DNA of 64,000 nt from Sorangium sp051521495 (GCF_051521495.1 NZ_CP150355.1:6386001-6450000); one strand, 5' to 3'. Numbered from the stretch's first letter, positions 25,330 through 34,713 are shown. Notes: generated from the sequence alone by a model not told the origin. Translations and numbers: made by a program.

Positions 25330-26412
25330 GTGATCGAAATCAGCGACCTATACAAGTACTACGGCGACCGGAAGGCCATCGGGCCCCTGTCGTTCTCGAT
25401 CGAAGCGGGAGAGATCGTCGGCCTGCTCGGCCTGAACGGCGCGGGCAAGACGACGACGCTCCGGATCCTCGCCTGCGATCTGCTCCCGTCCGCGGGCCGG
25501 GTCCTCGTGGACGGGCTGGATGTCGTCGACCACCCCCACGAGGTGAGGTCCCGCATCGGATACCTCCCCGACAGGCCGCCGCTCTACGACGAGATGAGCG
25601 TGCGCGCCTTCCTCCACTTCGCGGCGCGCCTGCGCGGCGTCGACGCGGGCGCGGCCGACGCGCGGGTGGCCGAGGCGCTCTCGGTGACGCAGCTCGATGA
25701 CGTCGCCGCGGATCCCATCAGCTCGCTGTCCCACGGCTTCAAGCAGCGCGTCGGCATCGCGCAGGCCATCGTGCACAAGCCGCGGCTGCTCGTCCTCGAC
25801 GAACCGATCAGCGGCCTGGATCCGGTGCAGATCGTCGAGATGCGCGCCCTGCTCCGGAGCCTGCGCGGCCAGCACACCATCCTGCTCTCGAGCCACATCC
25901 TCTCCGAGATCAGCGAGACGTGCGATCGCATCCTCGTGATCCGGGACGGCGAGATCGGCGCGCAGGGGACCGAGCAGGAGCTCTCGGCCAAGCTGCTCCA
26001 CGGCGTCCGGGTCGAGCTGACGGTGCGCGGCCCCGCGGCCGAGGGCGCGGGCTACCGCGTGGCGCGCGGCGAGGCGGCGCGGGCGCTGGAGCTCGCGCGC
26101 GAGGTCGAGGGGGTCACCTCCGTCGAGCCGCTCACCACGAGCGAGCCCGGGAGCGACGTCGTGAGCTTCGCGGTCGAGGCGGACCGCGACGTGCGGGCCG
26201 CGCTGTGCGCCGAGCTCGTGCAGGCGGGGATCGGCATCCTCGAGGTGAAGCGCAGCGAGCGCGAGCTCGAGTCGGTGTTCCTGCGGCTCGCCACGCGCGC
26301 GACGCCCGGGACGAAGGACAGGTCCGCCGCGGCCGACAAGGCGAAGGCCGGCGGCGATGCAAGGAAGGCCCCTGCGGAAGAGCAGGCAGAAGAAGGCGAG
26401 GGCGAGGCATGA
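25330..26412 (+). CDS. ABC transporter ATP-binding protein, GldA/CcmA type
   Basis: 360 residues from GTG 25330, with GGAGGGG 9 bases upstream. NBD features: Walker A GLNGAGKTTTLR (about 37-48), Q-loop region IGYLPDRPPLYDEM, signature LSHGFKQRVGIAQ (LSHGF in place of LSGGQ), Walker B LLVLDEPISGLDPVQ, and a switch histidine in LLSSHILSEI. A C-terminal extension of about 140 residues ends in a charged Ala/Lys/Glu tail. This is the first gene of a four-gene operon (ATPase, permease, GldG-like auxiliary, DUF4340) joined by 4-bp overlaps. In Bacteroidetes the GldA/F/G set is needed for gliding; in other bacteria the function is undetermined. Confidence 0.9.
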   Translation: MIEISDLYKYYGDRKAIGPLSFSIEAGEIVGLLGLNGAGKTTTLRILACDLLPSAGRVLVDGLDVVDHPHEVRSRIGYLPDRPPLYDEMSVRAFLHFAARLRGVDAGAADARVAEALSVTQLDDVAADPISSLSHGFKQRVGIAQAIVHKPRLLVLDEPISGLDPVQIVEMRALLRSLRGQHTILLSSHILSEISETCDRILVIRDGEIGAQGTEQELSAKLLHGVRVELTVRGPAAEGAGYRVARGEAARALELAREVEGVTSVEPLTTSEPGSDVVSFAVEADRDVRAALCAELVQAGIGILEVKRSERELESVFLRLATRATPGTKDRSAAADKAKAGGDARKAPAEEQAEEGEGEA

Positions 26413-27134
26413 GAGGGACATTGCTCGTCGCGCGGCGGGAGCTGTCCGCGTACCTGAGATCACCGCTCGGGTACGTCGTCGCCGCCGCGGCGTTGCTCAT
26501 CGACGGCATCTACTTCCAGGTCGCGGCGCTCGGCTCGGGCGCGCGGCTGTCGGCCGAGGTGCTGCTCAAGTTCTTCGACGGCACGGCGTTCATCACGATG
26601 GTCGCGGCGCTCATCCTCTCGATGCGGCTCATCGCCGGCGAGCGCGAGAGCGGCACGCTCATCCTTCTCAAGACCGCGCCCGTGCGCGACGGCGAGATCA
26701 TCGTCGGCAAGTTCCTCGCCGCGCTCGCGCTGGTCAGCCTGATGACCGTGATCACGATCTACATGCCGCTGCTCATCTTCGTGAACGGCAAGGTGTCCGT
26801 CGGGCACATCCTGGTCGGCTACTCCGGGGTGCTGCTGCTCGGCGCCGCGTCGCTCGCGATCGGGCTCTTCGCCTCGACGCTCGCGGCGAGCCAGGTCATC
26901 GCGGTCATCCTGGGGGCGGCGATCCTCGGGACGCTCGGCTTCCTGTTCCTCGTCGCCCGCGTGACGGAGCCGCCGCTCAACGACTTCGTGAGCGCGCTGA
27001 ACCTCTACCCGCTCAACCAGAAGCCGTTCCTGACCGGCGTGCTCCGGCTGGAGAACGTCGTGTACTACGTCGCGGTCGCGTACTTCTTCCTGCTCGCCGC
27101 GACCCACACCCTGAAGGCGCGGAGGTGGCGGTGA
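26409..27134 (+). CDS. ABC-2 type permease, GldF-like
   Basis: 241 residues; ATG 26409 overlaps the ATPase stop. Six hydrophobic segments are evident, e.g. LGYVVAAAALLIDGIYF, FITMVAALILSMRLIAGE (the ABC-2 motif with GERESGTLILLKTAPV after it), ALALVSLMTVITIYMPLLIF, SGVLLLGAASLAIGLFAS and VYYVAVAYFFLLAATHTLK. It should be the membrane channel for the ATPase just upstream. The next gene begins within its stop codon (GTGA). Confidence 0.9.
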   Translation: MRGTLLVARRELSAYLRSPLGYVVAAAALLIDGIYFQVAALGSGARLSAEVLLKFFDGTAFITMVAALILSMRLIAGERESGTLILLKTAPVRDGEIIVGKFLAALALVSLMTVITIYMPLLIFVNGKVSVGHILVGYSGVLLLGAASLAIGLFASTLAASQVIAVILGAAILGTLGFLFLVARVTEPPLNDFVSALNLYPLNQKPFLTGVLRLENVVYYVAVAYFFLLAATHTLKARRWR

Positions 27135-29104
27135 ACGACAACCAAGCTCAGGCCGACGAGGCCGAGATCCGCGGCGAGGGAGCGGGCTCCGCGCCCCCGC
27201 CGGGTGCAGGGCGAGAGGCCCCGCCGGCCGGCGAGCCGGCGGCCGCCGCGCCGGCGCTCCGCGCCGGGGGCTGGATGGTCCCGGCGTACGCGGGCGCGCT
27301 GCTCGCCATCTTCCTCGGCGAGCGCGTGGTGCCCACGATCGAGTGGCTCCGCTACGCCCTGTCGGGGCTCGGGTTCTTGACCCTGGTCCTCGTCACCGCG
27401 CTGCGCTTCGCGACCGCGGTGCGCGAGGCGGGCGAGCGCCGCGCCGTCGAGCGCGCGCTCGCGATCCTGTCGGCGCTCGGCGTCGTCGCGGTGGCGGCCT
27501 ACTTCACCACGACCGACGCGGGGCAGGCGTTGCTCGGCGTCTCTCACGCCGCGCCGGAGACGCGCGCGCGCATCGGCTCGGCCACGACGGTCGCCTGGAT
27601 CGCGCTGCTCGCCATCACGACGGTGCCGCTGTTCTTCGGCGAGGCGGCGCTCGCGCCGATGCGGCGCGCCGAGCGCATCGAGGGCCGGCGGGTGCGCGCC
27701 GCGACGCTCTCCGGCGTGACGCTCGCGTTCGCCGCGGTCTACTCGGCGCTCTTCGTGTACGGCGCCAGCAGGCTCGATCTCAAGGTGGACTTCTCGTACT
27801 ACCGCACGGCCCGCCCGGGCGAGTCGACGAAGCGCGTCGCCGAGAGCCTGACCGAGCCGCTTAAGATCACGGCCTTCTTCCCGCAGCAGAACGAGGTCGG
27901 CGCCGAGGTGGAGGGCTACCTGCGCGAGGTGAAGGCGGCGTCGCCGCAGATCACGGTGGAGATGCAGGATCGCCTGCTCGTCCCCGCGCTCGCCAAGGAC
28001 GCGAAGGTCACGCAGGACGGTGTCATCGTGCTCTCGCGCGACAGCTCGCGCGAGACGCTCAACGTCGGCTCCGACATCAAGAGCGCGGGCGCCAAGCTGA
28101 AGAGCCTCGACGCAGACTTCCAGAAGGTGCTGCTCAAGGTGATCCGGCCGCAGCGCACCGCCTACCTGACGGTCGGCCACGGCGAGCTGAACGAGTCGGC
28201 CAGCGCTCCCGAGGGTCGGACGACGAAGAACCTCCGCAAGCTGCTCGAGTCCCAGAACTACGTCGTCAAGGATCTCGGGCTCGCCCAGGGGCTCGGCAGC
28301 GAGATCCCGAAGGACGCGAGCGTGGTCATCGTGCTCGGCCCGCAGAAGGCGTTCCTGCCGGAGGAGGTCGCGGCGCTCAAGAAGCACGCCGACGAGGGCG
28401 GGCACCTCCTGCTCGCGCTCGATCCGGACGCCAAGGTCGATCTGGATCCGCTCGCCGGCGCCGTGGGGCTCACGTGGAAGCCCGAGATCCTGGCGAACGA
28501 TCGGGTCTACGTGCGGCGGCGCTACAACGACTCGGACCAGGCGATGCTGGTCACGACGCGGTACTCCTCGCACGCCTCGGTGTCGACGCTGAGCCGCCAC
28601 TCCCAGCAGGCGCCGACGATCTTCCCGGGGGCGTCGTCGCTCGACAAGCGCGACGGCGGCGACCTGAAGATCGACTTCGTCGTCCGCTCGCTGGGCGAGA
28701 CGTACGCCGACGCGAACGGCAACTTCAAGTTCGACGCCGACAGCGAGAAGCGCAGCGCCTACAACCTCGCCGCGGCGGTCTCCAAGGAGCTCGCGCCCGG
28801 CGGGGACGCCAAGGACAAGAAGGAGCTGCGCGCGTTCGTGGTCGCCGACGCCGACGTGTTCACCGACGCGGCGTTCCGGAACGAACCCAACATCGTGCTC
28901 GCGCTCGACGCGCTCCGGTGGCTCGGCGGCGAGGAGAGCTTCGCCGGGGAGATCACGACGAGCGAGGACGTCCGGATCGAGCACACGAAGGAGAAGGACC
29001 AGGTCTGGTTCTGGGCCACGATCCTCGTGGCGCCGGCCATGGTGCTGGGTCTCGGGCTCTTCATCACGCGCCGCGGACGGCGCGCGAGCGGGAGGCGCGC
29101 ATGA
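27131..29104 (+). CDS. GldG-type ABC auxiliary protein (ABC-associated periplasmic domain)
   Basis: 657 residues from GTG 27131, with GGAGG 5 bases upstream and a GTGA overlap with the permease stop. A Pro/Ala-rich cytosolic tail (1-45) precedes four or five hydrophobic segments (about 50-220). The large periplasmic portion starts LKVDFSYYRTARPGESTKRV and contains EPLKITAFFPQQNEVGAEV, YLTVGHGELNESA and LLLALDPDAKVDLDPL. This is the domain organisation of GldG and related ABC-2 accessory proteins (PF09822-like). A single C-terminal membrane segment (WATILVAPAMVLGLGLFIT) closes the protein. It probably works with the ATPase and permease and with the DUF4340 protein that follows. Confidence 0.87.
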   Translation: MNDNQAQADEAEIRGEGAGSAPPPGAGREAPPAGEPAAAAPALRAGGWMVPAYAGALLAIFLGERVVPTIEWLRYALSGLGFLTLVLVTALRFATAVREAGERRAVERALAILSALGVVAVAAYFTTTDAGQALLGVSHAAPETRARIGSATTVAWIALLAITTVPLFFGEAALAPMRRAERIEGRRVRAATLSGVTLAFAAVYSALFVYGASRLDLKVDFSYYRTARPGESTKRVAESLTEPLKITAFFPQQNEVGAEVEGYLREVKAASPQITVEMQDRLLVPALAKDAKVTQDGVIVLSRDSSRETLNVGSDIKSAGAKLKSLDADFQKVLLKVIRPQRTAYLTVGHGELNESASAPEGRTTKNLRKLLESQNYVVKDLGLAQGLGSEIPKDASVVIVLGPQKAFLPEEVAALKKHADEGGHLLLALDPDAKVDLDPLAGAVGLTWKPEILANDRVYVRRRYNDSDQAMLVTTRYSSHASVSTLSRHSQQAPTIFPGASSLDKRDGGDLKIDFVVRSLGETYADANGNFKFDADSEKRSAYNLAAAVSKELAPGGDAKDKKELRAFVVADADVFTDAAFRNEPNIVLALDALRWLGGEESFAGEITTSEDVRIEHTKEKDQVWFWATILVAPAMVLGLGLFITRRGRRASGRRA

Positions 29105-30141
29105 GGTTGGAACGCAGCTTTTTCGTGCACCTCGGCCTTCTTGTGGTCGCGGCCTTGTTCGCGGTCCTCGCCTGGACGCGCGACGACAAGGCGTCCGCGC
29201 TCGCGGTCGCGGACGTGACCGTCTGGACCGGCCGCGCCGACGACGTCGAGCGCATCACCTTCGAGGGGAAATCGAAGACGGTCGTCCTCGAGGCGAAGAC
29301 GGACAAGGAGGGCCGCTATTTCGTCGGCTCGACGGAGCGCAAGACGACGCCGCCGGCCGACAAGCCGAAGGACCCGCACCAGCCCCCCGGCGATGACGCG
29401 CAGGAGGACGAGCCGCCCGCGGAGCCTACGGTCAAGACGACGACGTTCGTCTCCGTGGCCGCCGGCAACAAGCTCGCCGAGGCGATCGCGCCGCTGAAGG
29501 CGCTGCGCGCGATCGGCCGCATCGCGGACGATCGCGCGGCCGAGTTCGGGCTGGCCGAGCCGGAGGGCACGCTCACCGTCAAGCTGCGCGGCGCCGAGCG
29601 CAAGCTCGTCCTCGGCGGCGCGACGCCCGGCGGCGCGGACCGGTACGCGCGCGACGAGGCCACGGGCGAGGTGTACGCCATCAAGGGCGACATCTACCGC
29701 GATCTCGACACCGCGGAGTCGCGGCTCCTGGAGCGCGATCTGCACGAGTGGAAGGACGTCGATCTCGCCCGGGCGCGCGTCATCGCCGGGGACAAGCGCC
29801 GCGAGGTCGTGCGCAGCGGCGATGAGGGCAAGAAGTTCTGGGCCGATCCGGCGAGCCCCGAGCAGAACGACGAGACCGTCGGCAACTGGATGAGCAAGCT
29901 CGACCGTCTCCGCCCCACCGAGTACGTGGCCGCTGCCCCGGAGCAGAAGGAGGTCGTGGCGCGCGTCGAGTACGCCGGCCGCGCCGGCGACATCGGCTTC
30001 GTCGAGCTCGTGAAGGGGCCTCCCGGGGCGAGCGGCAAGCCCGACTACTTCCTGGTCACGGAGCGCACCCGACTCTACGGCAAGGTGCCCGTGAGCGTCG
30101 CGGAGCAGGTCGAACAGGACGTCGGCGCCGTCGTCAAGTAG
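29101..30141 (+). CDS. DUF4340 domain membrane-anchored protein
   Basis: 346 residues; ATG 29101 overlaps the previous stop. One N-terminal membrane anchor (FVHLGLLVVAALFAVLAW) is followed by an extracytoplasmic region that repeats a small beta-rich module: VTVWTGRADDVERITFEGK, then an acidic/Pro linker (about 85-115), then AAEFGLAEPEGTLTVKLRG and DRYARDEATGEVYAIKGDIYRDLD, typical of DUF4340. Proteins with this domain are routinely the last gene of GldA/F/G-like operons, as here. Specific function unknown. Confidence 0.85.
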   Translation: MRLERSFFVHLGLLVVAALFAVLAWTRDDKASALAVADVTVWTGRADDVERITFEGKSKTVVLEAKTDKEGRYFVGSTERKTTPPADKPKDPHQPPGDDAQEDEPPAEPTVKTTTFVSVAAGNKLAEAIAPLKALRAIGRIADDRAAEFGLAEPEGTLTVKLRGAERKLVLGGATPGGADRYARDEATGEVYAIKGDIYRDLDTAESRLLERDLHEWKDVDLARARVIAGDKRREVVRSGDEGKKFWADPASPEQNDETVGNWMSKLDRLRPTEYVAAAPEQKEVVARVEYAGRAGDIGFVELVKGPPGASGKPDYFLVTERTRLYGKVPVSVAEQVEQDVGAVVK

Positions 30142-30286
30142 CCCTTGCGCCTCGCGAGCGTGCCGGAGCAGCCGCCCGGCGCGCTCGCCGTTTCGTACGG
30201 CGTCGGCGGCCTCCCGCCGCGCAAGCTGTCCCCCAGGTCGCTCTTTACTTGCCGTACCGGGTCCGGTCCTGCAACGCTCGGGCGCA

Positions 30287-30931
30287 ATGTTCTTCCGACG
30301 ATTGCCTACCCTAGCGCTGAGCGCTGCGGCGGCGCTCGCCGCGGCGTGCAGCTCGCCGCATCCACCGCCACCCGTAACGCCGGCGCCGACCGTGACCGCG
30401 GCGCCCCCGCCTCCGGCCCCTCCCGCCCCGAAGCCCTGCAAGGCGCTCGACGAGCAGTGCCAGGCAGAGGCGTCGACCCGGGCGAAGATCGCCCGGAGCT
30501 CGCTCGTGTTCACGCCCGCGAAGGGATGGACCTACGCCCAGGCAGAGAACGCCACGATCGCGCAGGCCGCGGACGAGGGTCCGGCCTTCGCGACGGCGCA
30601 GATCGATGCGGGCGAGGGCAAGCAAGCGACCGAGAAGCGCGACGCCGCGCTCGACGCGCTGGCGCACGAGATCAACGTGACGCTGCCCAAGAAGAAGGTG
30701 AACTGGAAGAAGCCCGATGACGTCAAGGACGTCGCCGGACGCAAGATCGGCCTGTGGCAGCGGGAAGGCGCGGCCCGCGGGAGCAGGAAGGGCCCGCTGC
30801 TGATCTTCGGCGACACCGGCAAGGACGGCGAGATCGTCCTGGGGCTCGGCTTCGTCCCCGAGGACGACAACTCCGGCGCCGACGAGACCATCCTGCAATC
30901 GATCGAGTCGATCTCGGTCGCGGGGGAGTGA
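30287..30931 (+). CDS. lipoprotein of unknown function
   Basis: 214 residues, ATG 30287. A signal peptide with lipobox AAAC (cysteine 21) is followed by a Pro-rich linker (SSPHPPPPVTPAPTV..., to about 50) and a globular part with no family I recognise. Its last codons overlap the approach to the kinase-like gene, only 4 bp separating the two. It may be a partner of that receptor. The 145-bp gap before it (30142-30286) holds nothing I recognise. Confidence 0.78.
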   Translation: MFFRRLPTLALSAAAALAAACSSPHPPPPVTPAPTVTAAPPPPAPPAPKPCKALDEQCQAEASTRAKIARSSLVFTPAKGWTYAQAENATIAQAADEGPAFATAQIDAGEGKQATEKRDAALDALAHEINVTLPKKKVNWKKPDDVKDVAGRKIGLWQREGAARGSRKGPLLIFGDTGKDGEIVLGLGFVPEDDNSGADETILQSIESISVAGE

Positions 30932-30935
30932 TCTC

Positions 30936-32744
30936 GTGACGGCACCGAACGTCGCGCCGGGCAGCGTCATCGCGGGGAGGTTCTCGGTCCGCTCGCTCCT
31001 CGGCTACGGGGGAGCGACGGCCACCTTCCGCGCGGTGACGGCGCAGGCGCGCGACGTCGCCCTCAAGCTGTACTCGCCGGTCATCGGGCAGCGCGCGGAC
31101 GCGATGCAGCAGCTTCAGCGGTACGTGGCCGAGACGAACCGGCTGCCGCCGGAGCTCGCCGCGCATATCCTCGAGGCCGGCTATGACCCGGCGACGGCCG
31201 CGCCGTTCACGGTGACGGACATGATCCAGGTCCCGTCGCTCGCCGAGCTCGCGCGTCGCCGGCCGCTGGGCTTCGAGGAGGTCGGCTCGATGCTCCGCTC
31301 GCTCGCGGCGGTGCTCGACGCGGCCCACGCCCGCGAGGTCCCCCACCACGGCCTCAAGCCGACGAACCTGTTCATCGATCCGAGCGCACCGGGCAGCGTG
31401 AAGCTCGCCGACTTCGGGCCGTCCCTCGCGCGGAACCTGCTGCCGACGCAGGAGGGGTACGTCCTCTCCGCGCCGTGGCTCGCGCCCGAGCAGCTCCAGG
31501 CGGGCGCCCACGCGGGGGCCGCCGCCGACATCTTCTCCGCCGCGCTGGTCTCCTTTTTCGCGCTCACGGGCCGCTCGTACTGGCGTTCCTGCCAGGGCCA
31601 GGTGGACGTCCAGGCCTGGCAGCGCGAGATCATGGCGCCGCGCGTCTCCGCGTCCGCGCGCGCCGCGGAGCTCGGCGTCCCGCTGAGCCCTGTGCTCGAC
31701 GGCGCCTTCGCGCGCGCGCTGGCGCACGACCCGCGCGAGCGTTTCCGCTCTGCGAGCGAGCTCGCGGCCATGCTCAGCGGCTTCTCGGCGGCCGCGATCG
31801 AGGTGGGCTCGACGCTCGCCCTGTCCCCTTCGGTGAACGAGGCGGTCGCGCCTGCGCCGCCGGCCGCCGCCTTCACCACGGCGGGCGCGCCCGCGCCCTT
31901 GGCGGGCGACGCTACGCAGCTCGTGCCCTCGCCGTTCTCGCCGCCCCCGCAGCAGGCGCCGCCGCAGCAGCCATCGCCCTCGCCGTTCTCGCCGTCGCCA
32001 CACCTGGCACCGCCGCAGCAGCCATCGCCCTCGCCGTTCTCGCCGTCGCCACACCTGGCGCCCTCGCCGCAGCCGCCCGCCGACGGGCACGTCGGACAGG
32101 GGCCGTCCCCTTCGACCCAGAGCCCTGCCGCGTCCCGTCGGAGCGGTGTCCCGGCGCTGACGGCGGTCAGCCCCACGCCGCGATCGCCGTGGGGCAAGGC
32201 GGCTTCTCTGACGGTGGGCATCGTCGCGGTGCTGCTCGTCGGGGGCACGGCCGCCGCGTGGTACGTCCTGGATCGCAAGGACCAGGCGCAGCCGATCCCC
32301 AGCGCCTCGGCCAGCGCTTCCGCGGCGCCCCCCCCGTCGCCGTCGACCGAGCCCGCGCTGCCCGAGCCTGCCCACAGCGCGCCGGCGGCCGATGCCGGTG
32401 TCCCGAGCGCCGAGCGCCCGATCGATGCCGGCGCCTCGACCGACGCCGGCGTGGCGACCGACGCGACGGTGAAGATCTCGTGCAAGCCCGTCGCTTGCGA
32501 GGAAATCACCATCGACGGCAAGGTGACTCAAGCTCCGGAGGTCGAGCTCGCGCTCGGCGCCGGGGTGCACAAGGTGAGCGTCAAGCGAACCGGCTACTTC
32601 CCGCGGAGCATGAGCCTGGTCGTCAAGGCAGGCACGCCGCTCGTGCAAGAGTTCCAGCTCGCCGAGATCCCCCCCGCGCCGGCTCAACCCGCAGGACAGG
32701 CCACGAGCAAGCCTTGCGGGAAATTCCTTAAACGCTGCAAATAG
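30936..32744 (+). CDS. kinase-fold receptor lacking the catalytic aspartate, with PEGA-like extracytoplasmic domain
   Basis: 602 residues from GTG 30936 (GGGGGAG 8 bases upstream). The N-terminal Ser/Thr-kinase fold has a glycine loop (LLGYGGAT, 21-28), the ATP lysine K44 (VALKLYSP), DFG at 159-161 and APE at 183-185. The HRD motif reads HHG at 137-139 (HHGLKPTN), so the catalytic aspartate is missing while K141 and N144 remain. A Pro/Ser-rich linker with a repeated PSPFSPSP(H/P) unit (about 320-385) precedes one membrane segment (about 421-445). The outer portion is a Pro/Ala linker plus a PEGA-like beta domain (about 515-580). It is probably a non-catalytic sensor or scaffold in the myxobacterial kinase network. 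The lipoprotein gene just upstream may be its partner. Confidence 0.85.
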   Translation: MTAPNVAPGSVIAGRFSVRSLLGYGGATATFRAVTAQARDVALKLYSPVIGQRADAMQQLQRYVAETNRLPPELAAHILEAGYDPATAAPFTVTDMIQVPSLAELARRRPLGFEEVGSMLRSLAAVLDAAHAREVPHHGLKPTNLFIDPSAPGSVKLADFGPSLARNLLPTQEGYVLSAPWLAPEQLQAGAHAGAAADIFSAALVSFFALTGRSYWRSCQGQVDVQAWQREIMAPRVSASARAAELGVPLSPVLDGAFARALAHDPRERFRSASELAAMLSGFSAAAIEVGSTLALSPSVNEAVAPAPPAAAFTTAGAPAPLAGDATQLVPSPFSPPPQQAPPQQPSPSPFSPSPHLAPPQQPSPSPFSPSPHLAPSPQPPADGHVGQGPSPSTQSPAASRRSGVPALTAVSPTPRSPWGKAASLTVGIVAVLLVGGTAAAWYVLDRKDQAQPIPSASASASAAPPPSPSTEPALPEPAHSAPAADAGVPSAERPIDAGASTDAGVATDATVKISCKPVACEEITIDGKVTQAPEVELALGAGVHKVSVKRTGYFPRSMSLVVKAGTPLVQEFQLAEIPPAPAQPAGQATSKPCGKFLKRCK

Positions 32745-32759
32745 CCGCGTCGCCCGCGC

Positions 32760-33737
32760 TCACGCGCGAGGGTGTGCCCGCCGGTACGCGGCGCGCACGT
32801 GATCGTCGGCGAGGTGGGTATAGATCTCGGTCGTCACGACGTTCGCGTGACCGAGGAGCGCCTGGACGCTCCGGAGATCGGCGCCCCCCTCGAGCAGGTG
32901 CGTCGCGAAGGAGTGGCGGAGCTTGTGCGGCGAGCTCGGCTTGTCGATGCCAACGGCGCGCGCATACCCGCCGAGGAGCTTCCACACCGCCTGCCGGGTG
33001 AGCGGCCCGCCGCGCGGGGAGAGGAACAGCACCTGGGTCGCCGCGCTGCGCGGGTGCGTGGCGCGCAGCTCCAGGTAGACATCGACGGCGGCGAGCGCCG
33101 GCTCGCCGAGCGGCACGAGCCGCCGCTTCCCCCCCTTGCCGAGCGCCATCACGATCCCCTTGCGTCGGTCGATGTCCGCGATCTTGAGGCGCACCACCTC
33201 GCTGACGCGCAGGCCGGCCGCGTACATCACGTGGAGCATCGCGCGATCGCGCAGCCCCTTGAACGTCCCTTGCTCGGGCGCCTCGATGAGGAGCGCGATC
33301 TCGTCGAACGAGAGCACCTTGGGCAGCCGCCGCCCGACCCGCGGTCGCTCGACCAGCGCGCACGGATCCCGCTCGATGCGGCGCTCGCGGAGCAGGAAGC
33401 GGATGAACCCGCGGACCGCGGAGAGGTGGCGCGCAGCCGAGCTGGCGCTGATGCCCGCCTGGCCGAGCGCGACCAGGTAGGTGCCGATGAGCGCCTGGTC
33501 GAGGCCTTCGACGGTCGTGATCCCGCTCGCCTCTGCGTGGGCGACAAGCTTGGCGAGGTCGTGGCCGTACGCCTCGAGCGTCAGCGGCGCTAGAGCTCGC
33601 TCGACGCGGAGGTGATCCAGGTACGCGTCCACCCAGGTGGCGAGGTCCACGGCCAACGGTACTTCGAATACGGCGAAGTGGACCAGAAAGCCGGACCGGA
33701 GCGGGCGTAGCCCCCCAGACGCCCCGGACGGCACCAC
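32760..33737 (-). CDS. xerD: tyrosine recombinase XerC/XerD
   Basis: 325 residues from GTG 33737, chosen for the GGGAGG ribosome site just upstream. The N-terminal SAM-like core-binding domain (about 30-120) includes YLDHLRVERALAPLTLEAYG and LSAVRGFIRFLL. The catalytic domain has R177 (AGLRVSEV), K201/K204 (LGKGGKRRLVPL), H271 and R274 (HKLRHSFATHLL), H297 (LLGHANVVTT) and nucleophile Y306 (EIYTHL). All are intact. It is most likely the chromosome-dimer resolvase of the host rather than an element integrase, since no other mobile genes surround it. XerC versus XerD cannot be decided with certainty from the sequence. It is divergent from the amidohydrolase gene, 93 bp apart. Confidence 0.9.
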   Translation of the reverse strand: MVPSGASGGLRPLRSGFLVHFAVFEVPLAVDLATWVDAYLDHLRVERALAPLTLEAYGHDLAKLVAHAEASGITTVEGLDQALIGTYLVALGQAGISASSAARHLSAVRGFIRFLLRERRIERDPCALVERPRVGRRLPKVLSFDEIALLIEAPEQGTFKGLRDRAMLHVMYAAGLRVSEVVRLKIADIDRRKGIVMALGKGGKRRLVPLGEPALAAVDVYLELRATHPRSAATQVLFLSPRGGPLTRQAVWKLLGGYARAVGIDKPSSPHKLRHSFATHLLEGGADLRSVQALLGHANVVTTEIYTHLADDHVRAAYRRAHPRA

Positions 33738-33830
33738 ATCTTCCTCCCTTCTCGCCTGGAACGCCTCTGTCCTCCCCGTGCTGCCCCGTCCTGCCCGTCC
33801 TGGTTCCAGCCGAACGAGGAATGCGTCACA

Positions 33831-34700
33831 GTGGGCCTCGTGGTGTCAGCCTTCGAGGTCATCGAGCCCCGCGGAGCGGAAAGCCCGGTCCTCGTCGAGG
33901 TACCGCACGCGGGAGTCCACATGGATCCCGAGTCGCTGTCCTGGACCATCGCGCCGGCGCGCAGCATCGGGCGCGACGCCGATCTGTACGTCGACGCGCT
34001 CTTCCAGGACGCTCCGGCCGAGGGGGCGACGCTCTTGTTTTCCAGGATGAGCCGGCTGGTCGTCGATCTCAACCGGAGCGAGGCTGACTACGACGGCGAC
34101 GCGGTCGAGGGCGGCGGCCGGGTGCCCTACCCGCGGGGGCTCATCTGGCGCATGACCACGGACGGCGAGCCCATCCTTGCCGCTCGGCTCCCGCGGCGCG
34201 AGGTGGAGCGCCGGCTCGATCGCTTCTATCGCCCGTACCACGGCGCCCTCAGCGCGCTGCTCGCCCGCAAGCGCGAGCGCTTCGGCTTCGCGATCCTCCT
34301 CTGCGCGCACTCGATGCCGAGCCAGAGCCGCCGCGGCCACGCGGAGGCCGCGATCGGTCGGGCCGACATCGTCCCCGGCACGCGGGGGCGGACGACCGCC
34401 GCGAGCGCGGTGATCGACGCGGTCGATCAGCACGCGCGTGCCTGCGGCTTCTCCGTGCGCCATGACGACCCCTACAAGGGGGGCTTCAGCACCGCGCACT
34501 ACGGCCAACCGCACCGTGCCGTCCACGCCGTGCAGATCGAGATTGCACGCCGGCTGTACATGGACGAGCAATCCCTCGCGATGGATGGGCAAGGATTCCC
34601 TGCCGTGCGAGACTTCGGGCGCACCCTGGTCGCGCGGCTCACCTCAGCCGAGCTGCTCGGTCAGCTTCGCAGCACCCCCTTCGACGCCCGTGAGATCTGA
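33831..34700 (+). CDS. N-formylglutamate amidohydrolase family protein
   Basis: 289 residues from GTG 33831; further in-frame GTGs at 33840 and 33843 are possible starts. Family motifs are clear: VLVEVPHAGVHM near the N-terminus, RDADLYVDALF, RLVVDLNRSEADYDG, LCAHSMPS, and GFSTAHYGQPHRAVHAVQIE with the metal/substrate residues of the zinc-dependent deformylase fold (HutG-like). In histidine degradation HutG releases formate from N-formylglutamate. No other hut gene is near, so the substrate could be another N-acyl amino acid. The upstream 93 bp contain a pyrimidine-rich stretch and no clear promoter. Confidence 0.87.
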   Translation: MGLVVSAFEVIEPRGAESPVLVEVPHAGVHMDPESLSWTIAPARSIGRDADLYVDALFQDAPAEGATLLFSRMSRLVVDLNRSEADYDGDAVEGGGRVPYPRGLIWRMTTDGEPILAARLPRREVERRLDRFYRPYHGALSALLARKRERFGFAILLCAHSMPSQSRRGHAEAAIGRADIVPGTRGRTTAASAVIDAVDQHARACGFSVRHDDPYKGGFSTAHYGQPHRAVHAVQIEIARRLYMDEQSLAMDGQGFPAVRDFGRTLVARLTSAELLGQLRSTPFDAREI

Positions 34701-34713
34701 TCCAGCTCCATCC

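Noticed and set aside
32760..33737. Tyrosine recombinase as the integrase of a genomic island.
   Set aside because: The sequence is XerC/D-like, and no attachment repeats, tRNA gene or other mobile genes flank it.
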